In this document: positions 24,972 to 32,413 of the stretch, one piece after another
Numbering within the stretch: position 1 is the first letter of the stretch
Layout of the letters: the number at the start of each line of letters is the position of its first letter
Source of the DNA: Candidatus Latescibacterota bacterium
GTDB lineage: Bacteria > Krumholzibacteriota > Krumholzibacteriia > JACNKJ01
Direction: 5' to 3'
DNA length: 64,000 nt
Assembly (NCBI GenBank): GCA_020633725.1
Contig: JACKDC010000001.1
Coordinates: 62,001-126,000, forward strand
Made by a program: the position numbers and the translations under genes
Notes under the pieces: generated by a model
Databases searched by the model: none
The model's input: only the letters and a program-made list of their open reading frames with translations
What the model was told of the DNA's origin: nothing

Positions 24972-25173
24972 CCACCGCAGGAAGTTTCCCCACGGGAGTG
25001 GAGCTGTTCAGCGAACGGTAACGCAACTGTGGCTTGAGTAAGTGGGGACGAAGGTGGTATCCTTAAGGCCCCTGCAAGTAGTGCCCTTGCTTACATACAA
25101 CCGAGCGATCGCTTCGTCCTTGCCAGTCGGGACTGTCGCTCAATGCTACCTTTTGTAGGAGGTGCTTCTGCCA
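24972..25173 (+). other. Long structured 5' leader of the cassette, no known riboswitch recognised
   Basis: About 200 nt between the promoter and the ATG at 25174, without a gene. Seen: a long-range pairing TCCCCAC (24987-24993) / GTGGGGA (25042-25048), small stem-loops GCTGTTCAGC, GCAAG...CTTGC, GAGCGA...TCGCTC and CAGTCGGGACTG, and CTAC-CTTTT-GTAG just before the Shine-Dalgarno AGGAGG (25157-25162). I looked for riboswitch core motifs (c-di-GMP, TPP, cobalamin, fluoride, glycine) and did not find one. The rest of the gap, 24834-24935, holds nothing I recognise. Confidence 0.5.
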
Positions 25174-25806
25174 ATGACTAGCAGGAAGGTTTTCGCGCTG
25201 ATGGCTGCGCTGGCGCTCCTGGCCATCAATTCCATCGCCAACGCCGGTATCGTCGATCCTACGAATAGCTACGCGACGATCGCCTCTACCGGTATCATGA
25301 CCATCGCGCCCGGCGGCGCCGACAGCTTCACGATCCCGACCAACCATCGGATCGACGTCTACCTGAACGACACGGGCAACAACCCGGTCGAGGTGGTCGC
25401 TTCCGACATCTGGCTGAGTGATCCCACTTCCATCACGTCCTTCTGCCCCGGTGGCGTCGTTGCGGACAGCTCCACCTTCGCGCCTGACGAGGGCCACACC
25501 ACGTTCACGGGTACCCCCCGCGGCGGCGTGGCGGCTCGCGTGTCCGGTGTGGACTACGACTGCGCCACGATCAGCATGGACGTCGTTGCCGTGGGTAACG
25601 TGATCGAGAACCTGACGCTCAGCTTCAACAGCCCGGACCTGAATGGGAACGGCGCGGTGACGGCTGGCGACTTCGGTATCTTCGGTGCGTACTACCAGGG
25701 CAGCTTTGCTTGCGCGGACTTTAACGAGAGCGGCGGCACGCCCAGCGTTACGGTCGCGGACTTCGGTATCTTCGCTGGGTTCTACAACAACAGCGACTGC
25801 CCTTAA
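25174..25806 (+). CDS. Secreted protein with C-terminal dockerin-like calcium repeats
   Basis: 210 residues. The ATG at 25174 follows AGGAGG; an in-frame GTG at 25162 lies within the Shine-Dalgarno and is rejected. Signal peptide 1-25 (ending ANA), a ~115-residue beta-rich domain I do not recognise, then two dockerin-I-like loops in the last 60 residues: DLNGNGAVTAGDFGIFG and DFNESGGTPSVTVADFGIF, each with the spaced Asp/Asn pattern that binds calcium. Dockerins dock onto cohesins; no cohesin is visible here. The base composition and codon use are markedly less GC-rich than in neighbouring operons, as in highly expressed genes. Confidence 0.82.
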   Translation: MTSRKVFALMAALALLAINSIANAGIVDPTNSYATIASTGIMTIAPGGADSFTIPTNHRIDVYLNDTGNNPVEVVASDIWLSDPTSITSFCPGGVVADSSTFAPDEGHTTFTGTPRGGVAARVSGVDYDCATISMDVVAVGNVIENLTLSFNSPDLNGNGAVTAGDFGIFGAYYQGSFACADFNESGGTPSVTVADFGIFAGFYNNSDCP

Positions 25807-25824
25807 TCGAGGTTTGACCCCACT

Positions 25825-25850
25825 GTGCCCCGCGGATCGCCGCGGGGCAC
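25825..25850 (+). terminator. Hairpin after the dockerin-like gene
   Basis: Perfect 11-bp stem GTGCCCCGCGG (25825-25835) / CCGCGGGGCAC (25840-25850), loop ATCG. No T-run follows, so it may be a leaky terminator or an mRNA-stabilising stem. Confidence 0.6.
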
Positions 25851-25960
25851 ACCGGGGCCCGCTGGAAGGGACCCGGAACCGAAGAGTGTAAGCTGAAAAC
25901 GGTACGTTGGCGTTGCAGCTTGTTCACCTGTCGGCATCAACTAGTAGAGGAGTTCGCCCA

Positions 25961-26536
25961 ATGAAAAAGAGTGTGATCGCTGCTTTGGCTCTTAGCCTGA
26001 TGCTCATGGCCGGTGCGGCCAGCGCCAGCGTCATCGGTATCTTCGGTGACCAGGGTGCCCTGAACTGCACTGCGAACATGACCGCTCAGTATACGACCGT
26101 GCCCGTCTACTTCCTCGCCCAGCTGGACGACATCGGCGCTATGTCCGCCTGTGAGTTCGGCGCCTCCGGCGTGAACCTGACCGGCATGGCCATCGCCACC
26201 GTCGCCTGGAACACCACCCTGGTGATCGGTGACATCATGACCCCGGATGGCGTCGCCCTGGCCTTCACGACGCCGCTCGATGCGCCTCTGGCCTACCTGG
26301 GCAGCATCAGCTACTTCCTGCTGGCCGCCGTCCCGGCGGATCATGCGATGGAAGTCGTGCCTTCGGGCGCCGGCAACATCCTGGTCGTGGATGCGGACAC
26401 GGCGGCCGAGATTCCGGCCGCTGGCTGGAGCTGCATCGTGAACTGCACGCCCGGCGGCGTCTACGGCAGCTGCCAGTGCCAGGACGGCATCGCGACCGAG
26501 GATGCGACCTGGGGTCAGATCAAGGCTCTGTACTAG
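25961..26536 (+). CDS. Small secreted protein, cassette paralogue 1
   Basis: 191 residues from ATG 25961 (AGAGGA upstream): signal peptide 1-22 (ending ASA), then a single ~170-residue domain shared with the two genes that follow. Shared landmarks: IGIFGDQGALNC after the signal, NTTLVIGD in the middle, YLGSISYFLL, NILVVDAD, a C-terminal cysteine group (CIVNC, CQCQ) and the end ATEDATWGQIKALY. Even cysteines suggest disulfides outside the cytoplasm. I cannot name the family; I recall similar short multi-copy secreted proteins in uncultured FCB-related genomes but no function. No promoter found directly upstream. Confidence 0.78.
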   Translation: MKKSVIAALALSLMLMAGAASASVIGIFGDQGALNCTANMTAQYTTVPVYFLAQLDDIGAMSACEFGASGVNLTGMAIATVAWNTTLVIGDIMTPDGVALAFTTPLDAPLAYLGSISYFLLAAVPADHAMEVVPSGAGNILVVDADTAAEIPAAGWSCIVNCTPGGVYGSCQCQDGIATEDATWGQIKALY

Positions 26537-26537
26537 T
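26489..26537 (+). repeat. 49-bp near-identical repeat, copy 1
   Basis: The last 49 bases of paralogue 1, including the stop codon, match 27250-27298 in paralogue 2 with one difference (T/C at a third codon position). Confidence 0.9.
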
Positions 26538-26555
26538 TTCGACTTGCGGTTGATC

Positions 26556-26581
26556 GGGGCCGCCGGTTCTCCGGTGGCCCC
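26556..26581 (+). terminator. Hairpin after paralogue 1
   Basis: 11-bp stem (26556-26566 with 26571-26581, one G-T pair) around a TTCT loop, GGGGCC...GGCCCC at the base. No T-run follows. Confidence 0.55.
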
Positions 26582-26721
26582 ACCCAGAAACGCCGGCCGA
26601 GTACCTGGAGACGTCTCCGGCTGGCAAGCAGGGTTCGAAGAGCGAAGCTCAGGCTCTAAACTGGGCAAAAGGTACCAAGCTCAGGCTTGACACCACTTCT
26701 TACATCTCAAGGAGTTGCAAC

Positions 26722-27297
26722 ATGAAGAAACTGATGGTCGCTCTTCTGCTTCTGGCCGCCATGAGCAGCCTCGCCGCCGCTCAGACGCAGCCCTTCATCG
26801 GCATGTACGCCGACGATCAGGGTGTGCTCTGCCAGGCGGACGTGACGCAGTACGCCACCTCGACCGTGTACTTCTTCGCGGTCCTGCCTCCGGAAATCAC
26901 CGCGATCACCGCGGCCGAGTTCAGCGTGGACAACCTGCCCGGTGCCACCATGGCGCTGATGACCCCTCACTGGGAGACCACCCTGGTGATCGGTGATCTG
27001 GGCTACGGCATCGCGCTGGCTTTCTCGCCGGCCATTCCTGGTCCGAACGCCTTCATGGGTTCCGTTGACTTCTTCGTGCTCAGCGATTTCGGTCCGGACT
27101 TCCGCATGACCGTGATGGCGAGCAACGACAGCGGCAACCTGGTTGTCGTGGACACGGACTTCAACGAGGTGCCCTGCGAGACCGCGCAGCACTTCTTCAC
27201 TTTCAACTGCACGGGTGGCCTGCCCTACGGCTGCGATTGCACCGAGACGATCGCGACCGAGGATGCGACCTGGGGCCAGATCAAGGCTCTGTACTAG
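26722..27297 (+). CDS. Small secreted protein, cassette paralogue 2
   Basis: 191 residues, Shine-Dalgarno AAGGAG at 26709-26714, signal peptide 1-20 (ending AAA). Same domain as paralogues 1 and 3: IGMYADDQGVLC, TTLVIGD, FMGSVDFFVL, NLVVVDTD, the cysteine pairs FNC and CDC, and the end ATEDATWGQIKALY, identical to paralogue 1 over the last 14 residues. It lacks the second N-terminal Cys found in 1 and 3 (AAEF instead of ACEF). Function unknown. Confidence 0.78.
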   Translation: MKKLMVALLLLAAMSSLAAAQTQPFIGMYADDQGVLCQADVTQYATSTVYFFAVLPPEITAITAAEFSVDNLPGATMALMTPHWETTLVIGDLGYGIALAFSPAIPGPNAFMGSVDFFVLSDFGPDFRMTVMASNDSGNLVVVDTDFNEVPCETAQHFFTFNCTGGLPYGCDCTETIATEDATWGQIKALY

Positions 27298-27298
27298 T
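27250..27298 (+). repeat. 49-bp near-identical repeat, copy 2
   Basis: Second copy of the repeat at 26489-26537; covers the C-terminus and stop codon of paralogue 2. Confidence 0.9.
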
Positions 27299-27326
27299 CT
27301 AGACGCTAGCACAAGTCCTGGTTTTC

Positions 27327-27355
27327 GAAGGCCGCCGGCATCGCCGGCGGCCTTC
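27327..27355 (+). terminator. Intrinsic terminator after paralogue 2
   Basis: Perfect 13-bp stem GAAGGCCGCCGGC (27327-27339) / GCCGGCGGCCTTC (27343-27355), triloop ATC, then TCTGTTT: the only hairpin of the cassette with a T-rich tail. Confidence 0.8.
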
Positions 27356-27408
27356 TCTGTTTCCGCGAGAACATCGCGTGAATTCCCCACACGGCGGCCC
27401 CCTTTTTA

Positions 27409-27438
27409 TTGACACTCCGAAAAGCCCGGTGTTAGTTT
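27409..27438 (+). promoter_or_regulatory. Putative promoter of paralogue 3
   Basis: TTGACA (27409-27414), 18-bp spacer, TAGTTT (27433-27438), just after the terminator of paralogue 2 and 65 bp before the start at 27503. Confidence 0.65.
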
Positions 27439-27502
27439 ACCCGGGCTCGACGCCGTACTCAGGCGACGGATTGCTCTACTCCGAGGTACCCGCAGGAGGG
27501 TC

Positions 27503-28084
27503 ATGATGAAGAAAATGCTCGTGGTGTTTGCGTTGCTGGCGCTGGCTGTGGGCTCCGCGCAGGCGCAGTCTCAGACCTCGTGGATCGGCATTTACAGCGA
27601 CGACCTCATGTCGTCCTGCGACGCCGTCATGAACACGGCCTACGTCACGGTCACCGTGTACTTCTACGCCCACATGGATCCCGCCGAGATCGACGCGTGC
27701 ACCTCCGTCGAGTTCAAGGTGGCCAACTGGCCCGGCGCCGGCGGACTCATCACCCAGAACTGGGACACCGAGCTGGTGATCGGCGGACCGGCCACCGACC
27801 TCTCGCTGGCCTTCCAGGTGCCCCTCGCGGGCCCCGATGCCTTCCTGGGCACCGTGGACTTCTTCCCGCTGAGCGACACCTGGCTCGGCAACGACTACCA
27901 GATGGAGATCGTGCCCGGCGACGTCGGCGGCGGCGGCAACATCATCATCGTGGACACGAACTTCGATGAGATCCCCGTGAGCGGCTGCACCTTCACGGTC
28001 AACTGCACCACCGGCAACTGCAGCTGCGGCTGCGGCACGGCCACCGAGGTCAGCAGCTGGGGCAGCGTCAAGTCGCTGTACTAG
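27503..28084 (+). CDS. Small secreted protein, cassette paralogue 3
   Basis: 193 residues. Two adjacent ATGs (27503, 27506) follow GGAGGG; signal peptide to about residue 22 (ending AQA). Same layout as its neighbours: IGIYSDDLMSSC, a Cys in DACTSVEFKV, TELVIGG, FLGTVDFFPL, NIIIVDTNFDEIP, then CTFTVNC and a CSCGC group, ending TEVSSWGSVKSLY. The most diverged of the three and GC-richer, with its own promoter. Function unknown. Confidence 0.78.
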   Translation: MMKKMLVVFALLALAVGSAQAQSQTSWIGIYSDDLMSSCDAVMNTAYVTVTVYFYAHMDPAEIDACTSVEFKVANWPGAGGLITQNWDTELVIGGPATDLSLAFQVPLAGPDAFLGTVDFFPLSDTWLGNDYQMEIVPGDVGGGGNIIIVDTNFDEIPVSGCTFTVNCTTGNCSCGCGTATEVSSWGSVKSLY

Positions 28085-28112
28085 TCGACTAGCGCCCTCC
28101 TGGAGCGCTTCA

Positions 28113-28161
28113 CGCAGAATCCCTCTCCACGCGGTTGTACCGCGAGGGGAGGGATTCTGCG
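28113..28161 (+). terminator. Large hairpin after paralogue 3
   Basis: Perfect 13-bp outer stem CGCAGAATCCCTC (28113-28125) / GAGGGATTCTGCG (28149-28161), extended inward by about eight more pairs around a TTGTA loop. No T-run follows. Confidence 0.65.
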
Positions 28162-28199
28162 CTTCGGGCCACGGCTGCGCCCCCCGGCCCGTGCGGCGC

Positions 28200-28228
28200 T
28201 GGACAGGGCCCGCGCCGGATGCTAAATT
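28200..28228 (+). promoter_or_regulatory. Putative promoter of the C25 protease gene
   Basis: TGGACA (28200-28205), 17-bp spacer, extended -10 TGCTAAATT (TAAATT at 28223-28228), 85 bp before the GTG start. Confidence 0.65.
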
Positions 28229-28312
28229 GAAGCCAGGGGCCGCTCTACCTGCCCTGTGCCACCATCCCTGCTGGATGCGATCCTTCACCCCAACCCTCAC
28301 CGGGAGGGATCC

Positions 28313-31300
28313 GTGCAGCTTCGACGCCTGCTGTTCCCCATGCTCCTGGGCGCCGGGCTGGTCCTCGCCTTGCCGGCTGGACCCGCCGCTGCGCGCTCGG
28401 GCGCGCCCGTCAGCCAGGTCCTCCGGAACGATGCCGACGGCCTGCGCCTCCGGCTCGACTTCGACACCGACGCCATCCGCGAAAGCGCCGACGGCGTGCT
28501 CCTGCGACTGGACGGCTGCAACCTCGAGAGCGCCGGGCCGGCCGACTCCGTCCTCACGGGCGCGCCGCTGCTGCCGCGCTGGCGCGGACAGGTGGCGCTG
28601 CCCCCGGGCAAGCGCGCCGTGCTGAGCTGGCAGCTGCTGGGGAGCACGCCCCTGGCGGGTGCTCCGCTGCCCTTTCCGACCCCGCGCGACGACATCGGCG
28701 GGCCCGAGAGCCTGCCCTCGGAGCGGTACCTGCGCGATCCGCTGGCCTATGGCCGCGACTACCCCGTGGACGTCCGCCTGGGCGCCCTGCGGCAGCTTCG
28801 CGATCAGCGGGTTCAGGAACTGCTCGTCTCGCCGGCGAGCTGGACGCCGGGCAGCGGCCTGCGCCTCGCGAACACGCTCGTGATCGAACTGCGCTTCGTG
28901 CCCGATGCGGCGGCCGCGGCGGGCGCGGCCGAAACGCTGCGGCGCCCCGACCGGCTCTTTCAGCCGATCTACGACAGCGCGCTGCTCAACGCCGACGTCG
29001 CCGCGGGCTGGGCGCGGCGCGTGCCGCCGGTGAACGCCGACCGGGCGGGGCGCGCGCAGGCCAGCGTGAAGGCGCTCACCCACGACGACGGCCTCTACGG
29101 CATCACCGGCGCGCAGCTGGGCGGCTGGGGCATCGCCAGCGGCACGCCGCTCGCCAGCCTGGCGGTGTTCACGCAGCGCCTGAGCTGGAGCGGTGGCGGC
29201 GAGCCCATCTTCACCCAGTCCCCTCGCGAGCGCTACGTGATCGACCGGAACGCGGACGGGCTGCTGAACGATGACGACGTGCTCGTCTTCCTCGGCCGAC
29301 GCCTGGCCGACGAGACGGACAGCCCTGACCGGCTCGAGTGGTACGGTCGCGACGCGGCCGTCTTCGTGGGCGTGGATCCCGCGCTGGTGTCCGACATGGC
29401 CACCGAGCCCGCCTGGACGGACGGCGGTGTCTGGACCACTCCCGCGGACTTCGAGCGCCGCCGCCGCGCGGTCGGCGAGGACTACTTCCTCGCCTTTCCG
29501 CCCACGGTGCTCTACGACAGCGTGAACGAGCGCTGGGCGTCCAACCTCTACTACTTCAACCTGCCCAGCGCGTCCGACGGCTTCACGCTGAACACGCCCA
29601 TGGCCAGCCCGGGCCGCGTGGACGGCGTGCCCGCCCGGCTCGACCTGCACTTCCAGGGCTCGCTGAACAGCGCCACGGCCCGCGTCTTCGACATCGAGAT
29701 CGTCAACGGCGGCGGCACGACGGCGCTGGATCAGTGCGTCTTCGCCTTCGCGCAACCCTACGACTACGGCGCGGTGGTGCCCGCCGGCGCGCTCGCCGAC
29801 GGCGACAACACGCTGCGCATTCGCCGCGACCGGATCTGGGGCGCGCTGCTGGACAACTGGATGCTGAGCTACCGCTCGCGCTACGAGGCCGTCGACGACT
29901 CCCTGGCCTTCACCTGCGGCGATCTCTCCGGCGACCTGGAGCTTCGCGTCGGGGGCCTCAGCGGCCCCTGGCAGGGCTGGCAGCTGCTGCGCGTCGGCGC
30001 TCCCGGCGCCACGCCCACGCGGCTGCTCCTCGAGGCCGCCAACGCCAGCGGCACGGCCGGGGACTACACGCTGTCCCTGCGCCAGAGCACGCTCGGCGAT
30101 GAGCGCTTTCTCCTGGTGGACGAGAACGCGCTCCGCGCGCCCACCCTCGCGGCGGCGGCCGACGTCGCGGTGCTGGGCGAGGCCGGCCCCTGCGACGTCC
30201 TCGCCGTGAGCCACCCCGACTTCGTCGCCGGCATGCAGCGCTGGGTCGACTTCCGCGAGTCCCAGGGTTACCGCGCGCGGCTGCTGGACAACGACACCGT
30301 CTGGGATCTCTTCGGCGGCGGCGTGCGCAGCGGCGTCGCGATCCGCAACGCCGCCCGCTTCGCCCATCAGCAGTGGGGGGCCGCCGCGCTGGTCCTGGTC
30401 GGCGACTCCAACAAGGACGCGCGGGAGGTCAACGCCCTCGCCCGGCCCGACTTCGTGCCGAGCTTCCAGCGGCAGGAGGACGTGCTCGGCAACTACGAGC
30501 TCGTCACGCTCGACGAGGCCGCGGTCAAGTTCAGCATCGGCGCCTGGCCTTCGCTCATGATGGGCCGGCTGCCGGTGGGCAACGTCACCGAGCTGAATAC
30601 CCTGCTCGACAAGATCGAGGGCTACGAGACCTACGGCAACGCAGGCGGCGACGACTGGCGCAGCCGCTTCCTCTTCGCGGCCGACGACTGCTGGGTCTAC
30701 GACGGCTACTACGAGCCCTTCGAGTGCAAGACCCACGAGATGGAATTCGAGGGCGGGCAGGAGGAGCTGCGCAGCTACATGGCGGCGGAGAACGTGCCCG
30801 GCGACCTGCACGCCGAGCCCTGGTACCTGTCGGTGCTCACCGATCCCTGGTTCGCCGAGCACCCCACGGCGATCCTCTCCGAGGTGCAGAGCAACCTGCG
30901 GCCCATCGTGTCGGCGGCGTTCACGGACACGCTGAGCAAGGGCTGGGGCTTCGTGACCGTGCAGAGCCACGCGAACCGCAACCTGCTCGGGCACGAGGAG
31001 TACTTCAAGACGCTCTACGGGGCCGACGACCAGGAGCTGCTCACCAACGGCGGCAAGCCCTTCGTGTGGTCGGTCCTGGGCTGTCACGGCAACGACTTCG
31101 CCGTCTTCAACGAGGGCAACCTCGCGGCGGACTGCATGGGCGAGAAGCTGCTCTTCCTCTCCGGTGGCCGGGGGGCGGTGGCCAGCTACGCGAGCGCCGG
31201 CTACGAGTACCTCTTCCCCAACGTCGACCTGGAGCGCCAGCTCATCCATCTCATGTTCAGCACCAGCCCGACGGAGCTGCAGCTGTCGCCCGACTGGCGC

Positions 31301-32413
31301 CTGGGCACCCTGCAGCTCGCCGCCGAGCTGCGCTACGGCCAGTACAACTCGAGCCTGCGCTACGACCTCCTCGGCGACCCGCTCACGCGCGTGGATCCAC
31401 GCCCGCCGCGGGTGCGGCTCTTTGCCGACGGCGTGGAGCTCGGTCGCGAGGACTACATTCCCGTTCTCTCGCCGGGCGACACGCTGCTGCTGGAGGCGCT
31501 GGCCGTCGACGAGAGCCGCATGGCGCCCCCGCGCCTCGACGACCAGCTCGGCCCCCTGAATGCCGACCTCCGCGCGGCCTGGGTGCCCTTCCACGCGGAC
31601 AGCGCGCTCTTCGACAGCCTGCTCACCCAGACCGACACCCTGCTGGTGGACCTGACCGCGCCCCTGGACAGCCTGGCCGCCGACCAGGGCGCCGGCGCCA
31701 GGGGCTGGTATCTCGCCGCGCGCGTCCCCTACGAGGGCGACCGCGACTACCTGTCGGTCTCCGTCACCGACCAGGCCGGCCGCGAGGGCCGCTTCGAGCT
31801 GCCGGCCGCCAAGGTGGTGCGCTTCTACAGCGACCAGGGCGACAGCCTGCGCGAGGGCCAGTGGGTGCGCAGCGAGGGGCGTCTGCACATGCGGATCCGC
31901 GTGCCGTCCACGACCTTCGCGCCGGGCGAGTTCAGCTTCTGGGAGGACGGCGCGCTGCGCGCCGACGTGGTGGCGTCCTTCGCCGGGGACAATCCCGACA
32001 CCACGCTCTACCTGATGGACGCCGACTACGCCTGGGCGCCCGGCGAGCACCAGCTCGAGCTTCACCACCAGGGCGACGTCTACGACAGCATCGCCCTGCA
32101 GGTGGACGCGCGCGCGCGCCTGCTCGACGGCGTGATCTTCCCCAACCCCTTCCGCGCGGTCACGACCTTCCAGTACACCCTGAGCGGCGGCGTGCGCGAC
32201 GGCTCGCTGAGCATCTACACGCTGAGCGGGCGGCGCATCCACCGCGAGCAGGTGAGCGCGCTGTCCGAAGGCGAGAAGCACGTGCTCAGCTGGAACGGCC
32301 ACGACGACGTCGGCGACCCGGTGGCCAACGGCGTCTACCTGATGCGCCTGGTCTTCACGGATCTGGCGGGCGACGAGGTGGTCTGGGAAGACCGCGTCGT
32401 GAGGATGCGCTAG
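28313..32413 (+). CDS. Secreted gingipain-like (C25) cysteine peptidase with FlgD-like tail
   Basis: 1366 residues from GTG 28313 (GGGAGGG upstream). Signal peptide 1-25; N-terminal beta-rich region (~30-600) like the pro-region of PorU-type proteins; C25 peptidase domain (~630-1000) opening with VSHPDFVAGMQRWVDFRES and carrying the dyad region FVTVQSHANRNLLGHEEYF (His886, His894) and VLGCHGNDF (Cys924), in the order and spacing of the gingipain His/Cys pair. An Ig-like region and the FlgD-like sorting domain follow (~1275-1366: FPNPFRAVTTFQYTL, GVYLMRLVF). In Bacteroidetes a C25 protein, PorU, is the type IX sortase; whether this one processes FlgD-tailed proteins or is a plain exported protease is open. 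Confidence 0.87.
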   Translation: MQLRRLLFPMLLGAGLVLALPAGPAAARSGAPVSQVLRNDADGLRLRLDFDTDAIRESADGVLLRLDGCNLESAGPADSVLTGAPLLPRWRGQVALPPGKRAVLSWQLLGSTPLAGAPLPFPTPRDDIGGPESLPSERYLRDPLAYGRDYPVDVRLGALRQLRDQRVQELLVSPASWTPGSGLRLANTLVIELRFVPDAAAAAGAAETLRRPDRLFQPIYDSALLNADVAAGWARRVPPVNADRAGRAQASVKALTHDDGLYGITGAQLGGWGIASGTPLASLAVFTQRLSWSGGGEPIFTQSPRERYVIDRNADGLLNDDDVLVFLGRRLADETDSPDRLEWYGRDAAVFVGVDPALVSDMATEPAWTDGGVWTTPADFERRRRAVGEDYFLAFPPTVLYDSVNERWASNLYYFNLPSASDGFTLNTPMASPGRVDGVPARLDLHFQGSLNSATARVFDIEIVNGGGTTALDQCVFAFAQPYDYGAVVPAGALADGDNTLRIRRDRIWGALLDNWMLSYRSRYEAVDDSLAFTCGDLSGDLELRVGGLSGPWQGWQLLRVGAPGATPTRLLLEAANASGTAGDYTLSLRQSTLGDERFLLVDENALRAPTLAAAADVAVLGEAGPCDVLAVSHPDFVAGMQRWVDFRESQGYRARLLDNDTVWDLFGGGVRSGVAIRNAARFAHQQWGAAALVLVGDSNKDAREVNALARPDFVPSFQRQEDVLGNYELVTLDEAAVKFSIGAWPSLMMGRLPVGNVTELNTLLDKIEGYETYGNAGGDDWRSRFLFAADDCWVYDGYYEPFECKTHEMEFEGGQEELRSYMAAENVPGDLHAEPWYLSVLTDPWFAEHPTAILSEVQSNLRPIVSAAFTDTLSKGWGFVTVQSHANRNLLGHEEYFKTLYGADDQELLTNGGKPFVWSVLGCHGNDFAVFNEGNLAADCMGEKLLFLSGGRGAVASYASAGYEYLFPNVDLERQLIHLMFSTSPTELQLSPDWRLGTLQLAAELRYGQYNSSLRYDLLGDPLTRVDPRPPRVRLFADGVELGREDYIPVLSPGDTLLLEALAVDESRMAPPRLDDQLGPLNADLRAAWVPFHADSALFDSLLTQTDTLLVDLTAPLDSLAADQGAGARGWYLAARVPYEGDRDYLSVSVTDQAGREGRFELPAAKVVRFYSDQGDSLREGQWVRSEGRLHMRIRVPSTTFAPGEFSFWEDGALRADVVASFAGDNPDTTLYLMDADYAWAPGEHQLELHHQGDVYDSIALQVDARARLLDGVIFPNPFRAVTTFQYTLSGGVRDGSLSIYTLSGRRIHREQVSALSEGEKHVLSWNGHDDVGDPVANGVYLMRLVFTDLAGDEVVWEDRVVRMR

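Noticed and set aside
24972..25173. Known riboswitch in the cassette leader
   Set aside because: Core motifs of the common classes were looked for by eye and not found; only generic stems are supported.
26687..26714. TTGACA at 26687 as promoter of paralogue 2
   Set aside because: A -10 at the proper distance would fall in the Shine-Dalgarno; no TAnnnT there.
27476..32302. Very long open frame on the minus strand opposite the cassette and the C25 gene
   Set aside because: Arg/Ala/His/Val-rich translation without domains or Shine-Dalgarno; a by-product of high GC third positions in the real plus-strand genes.
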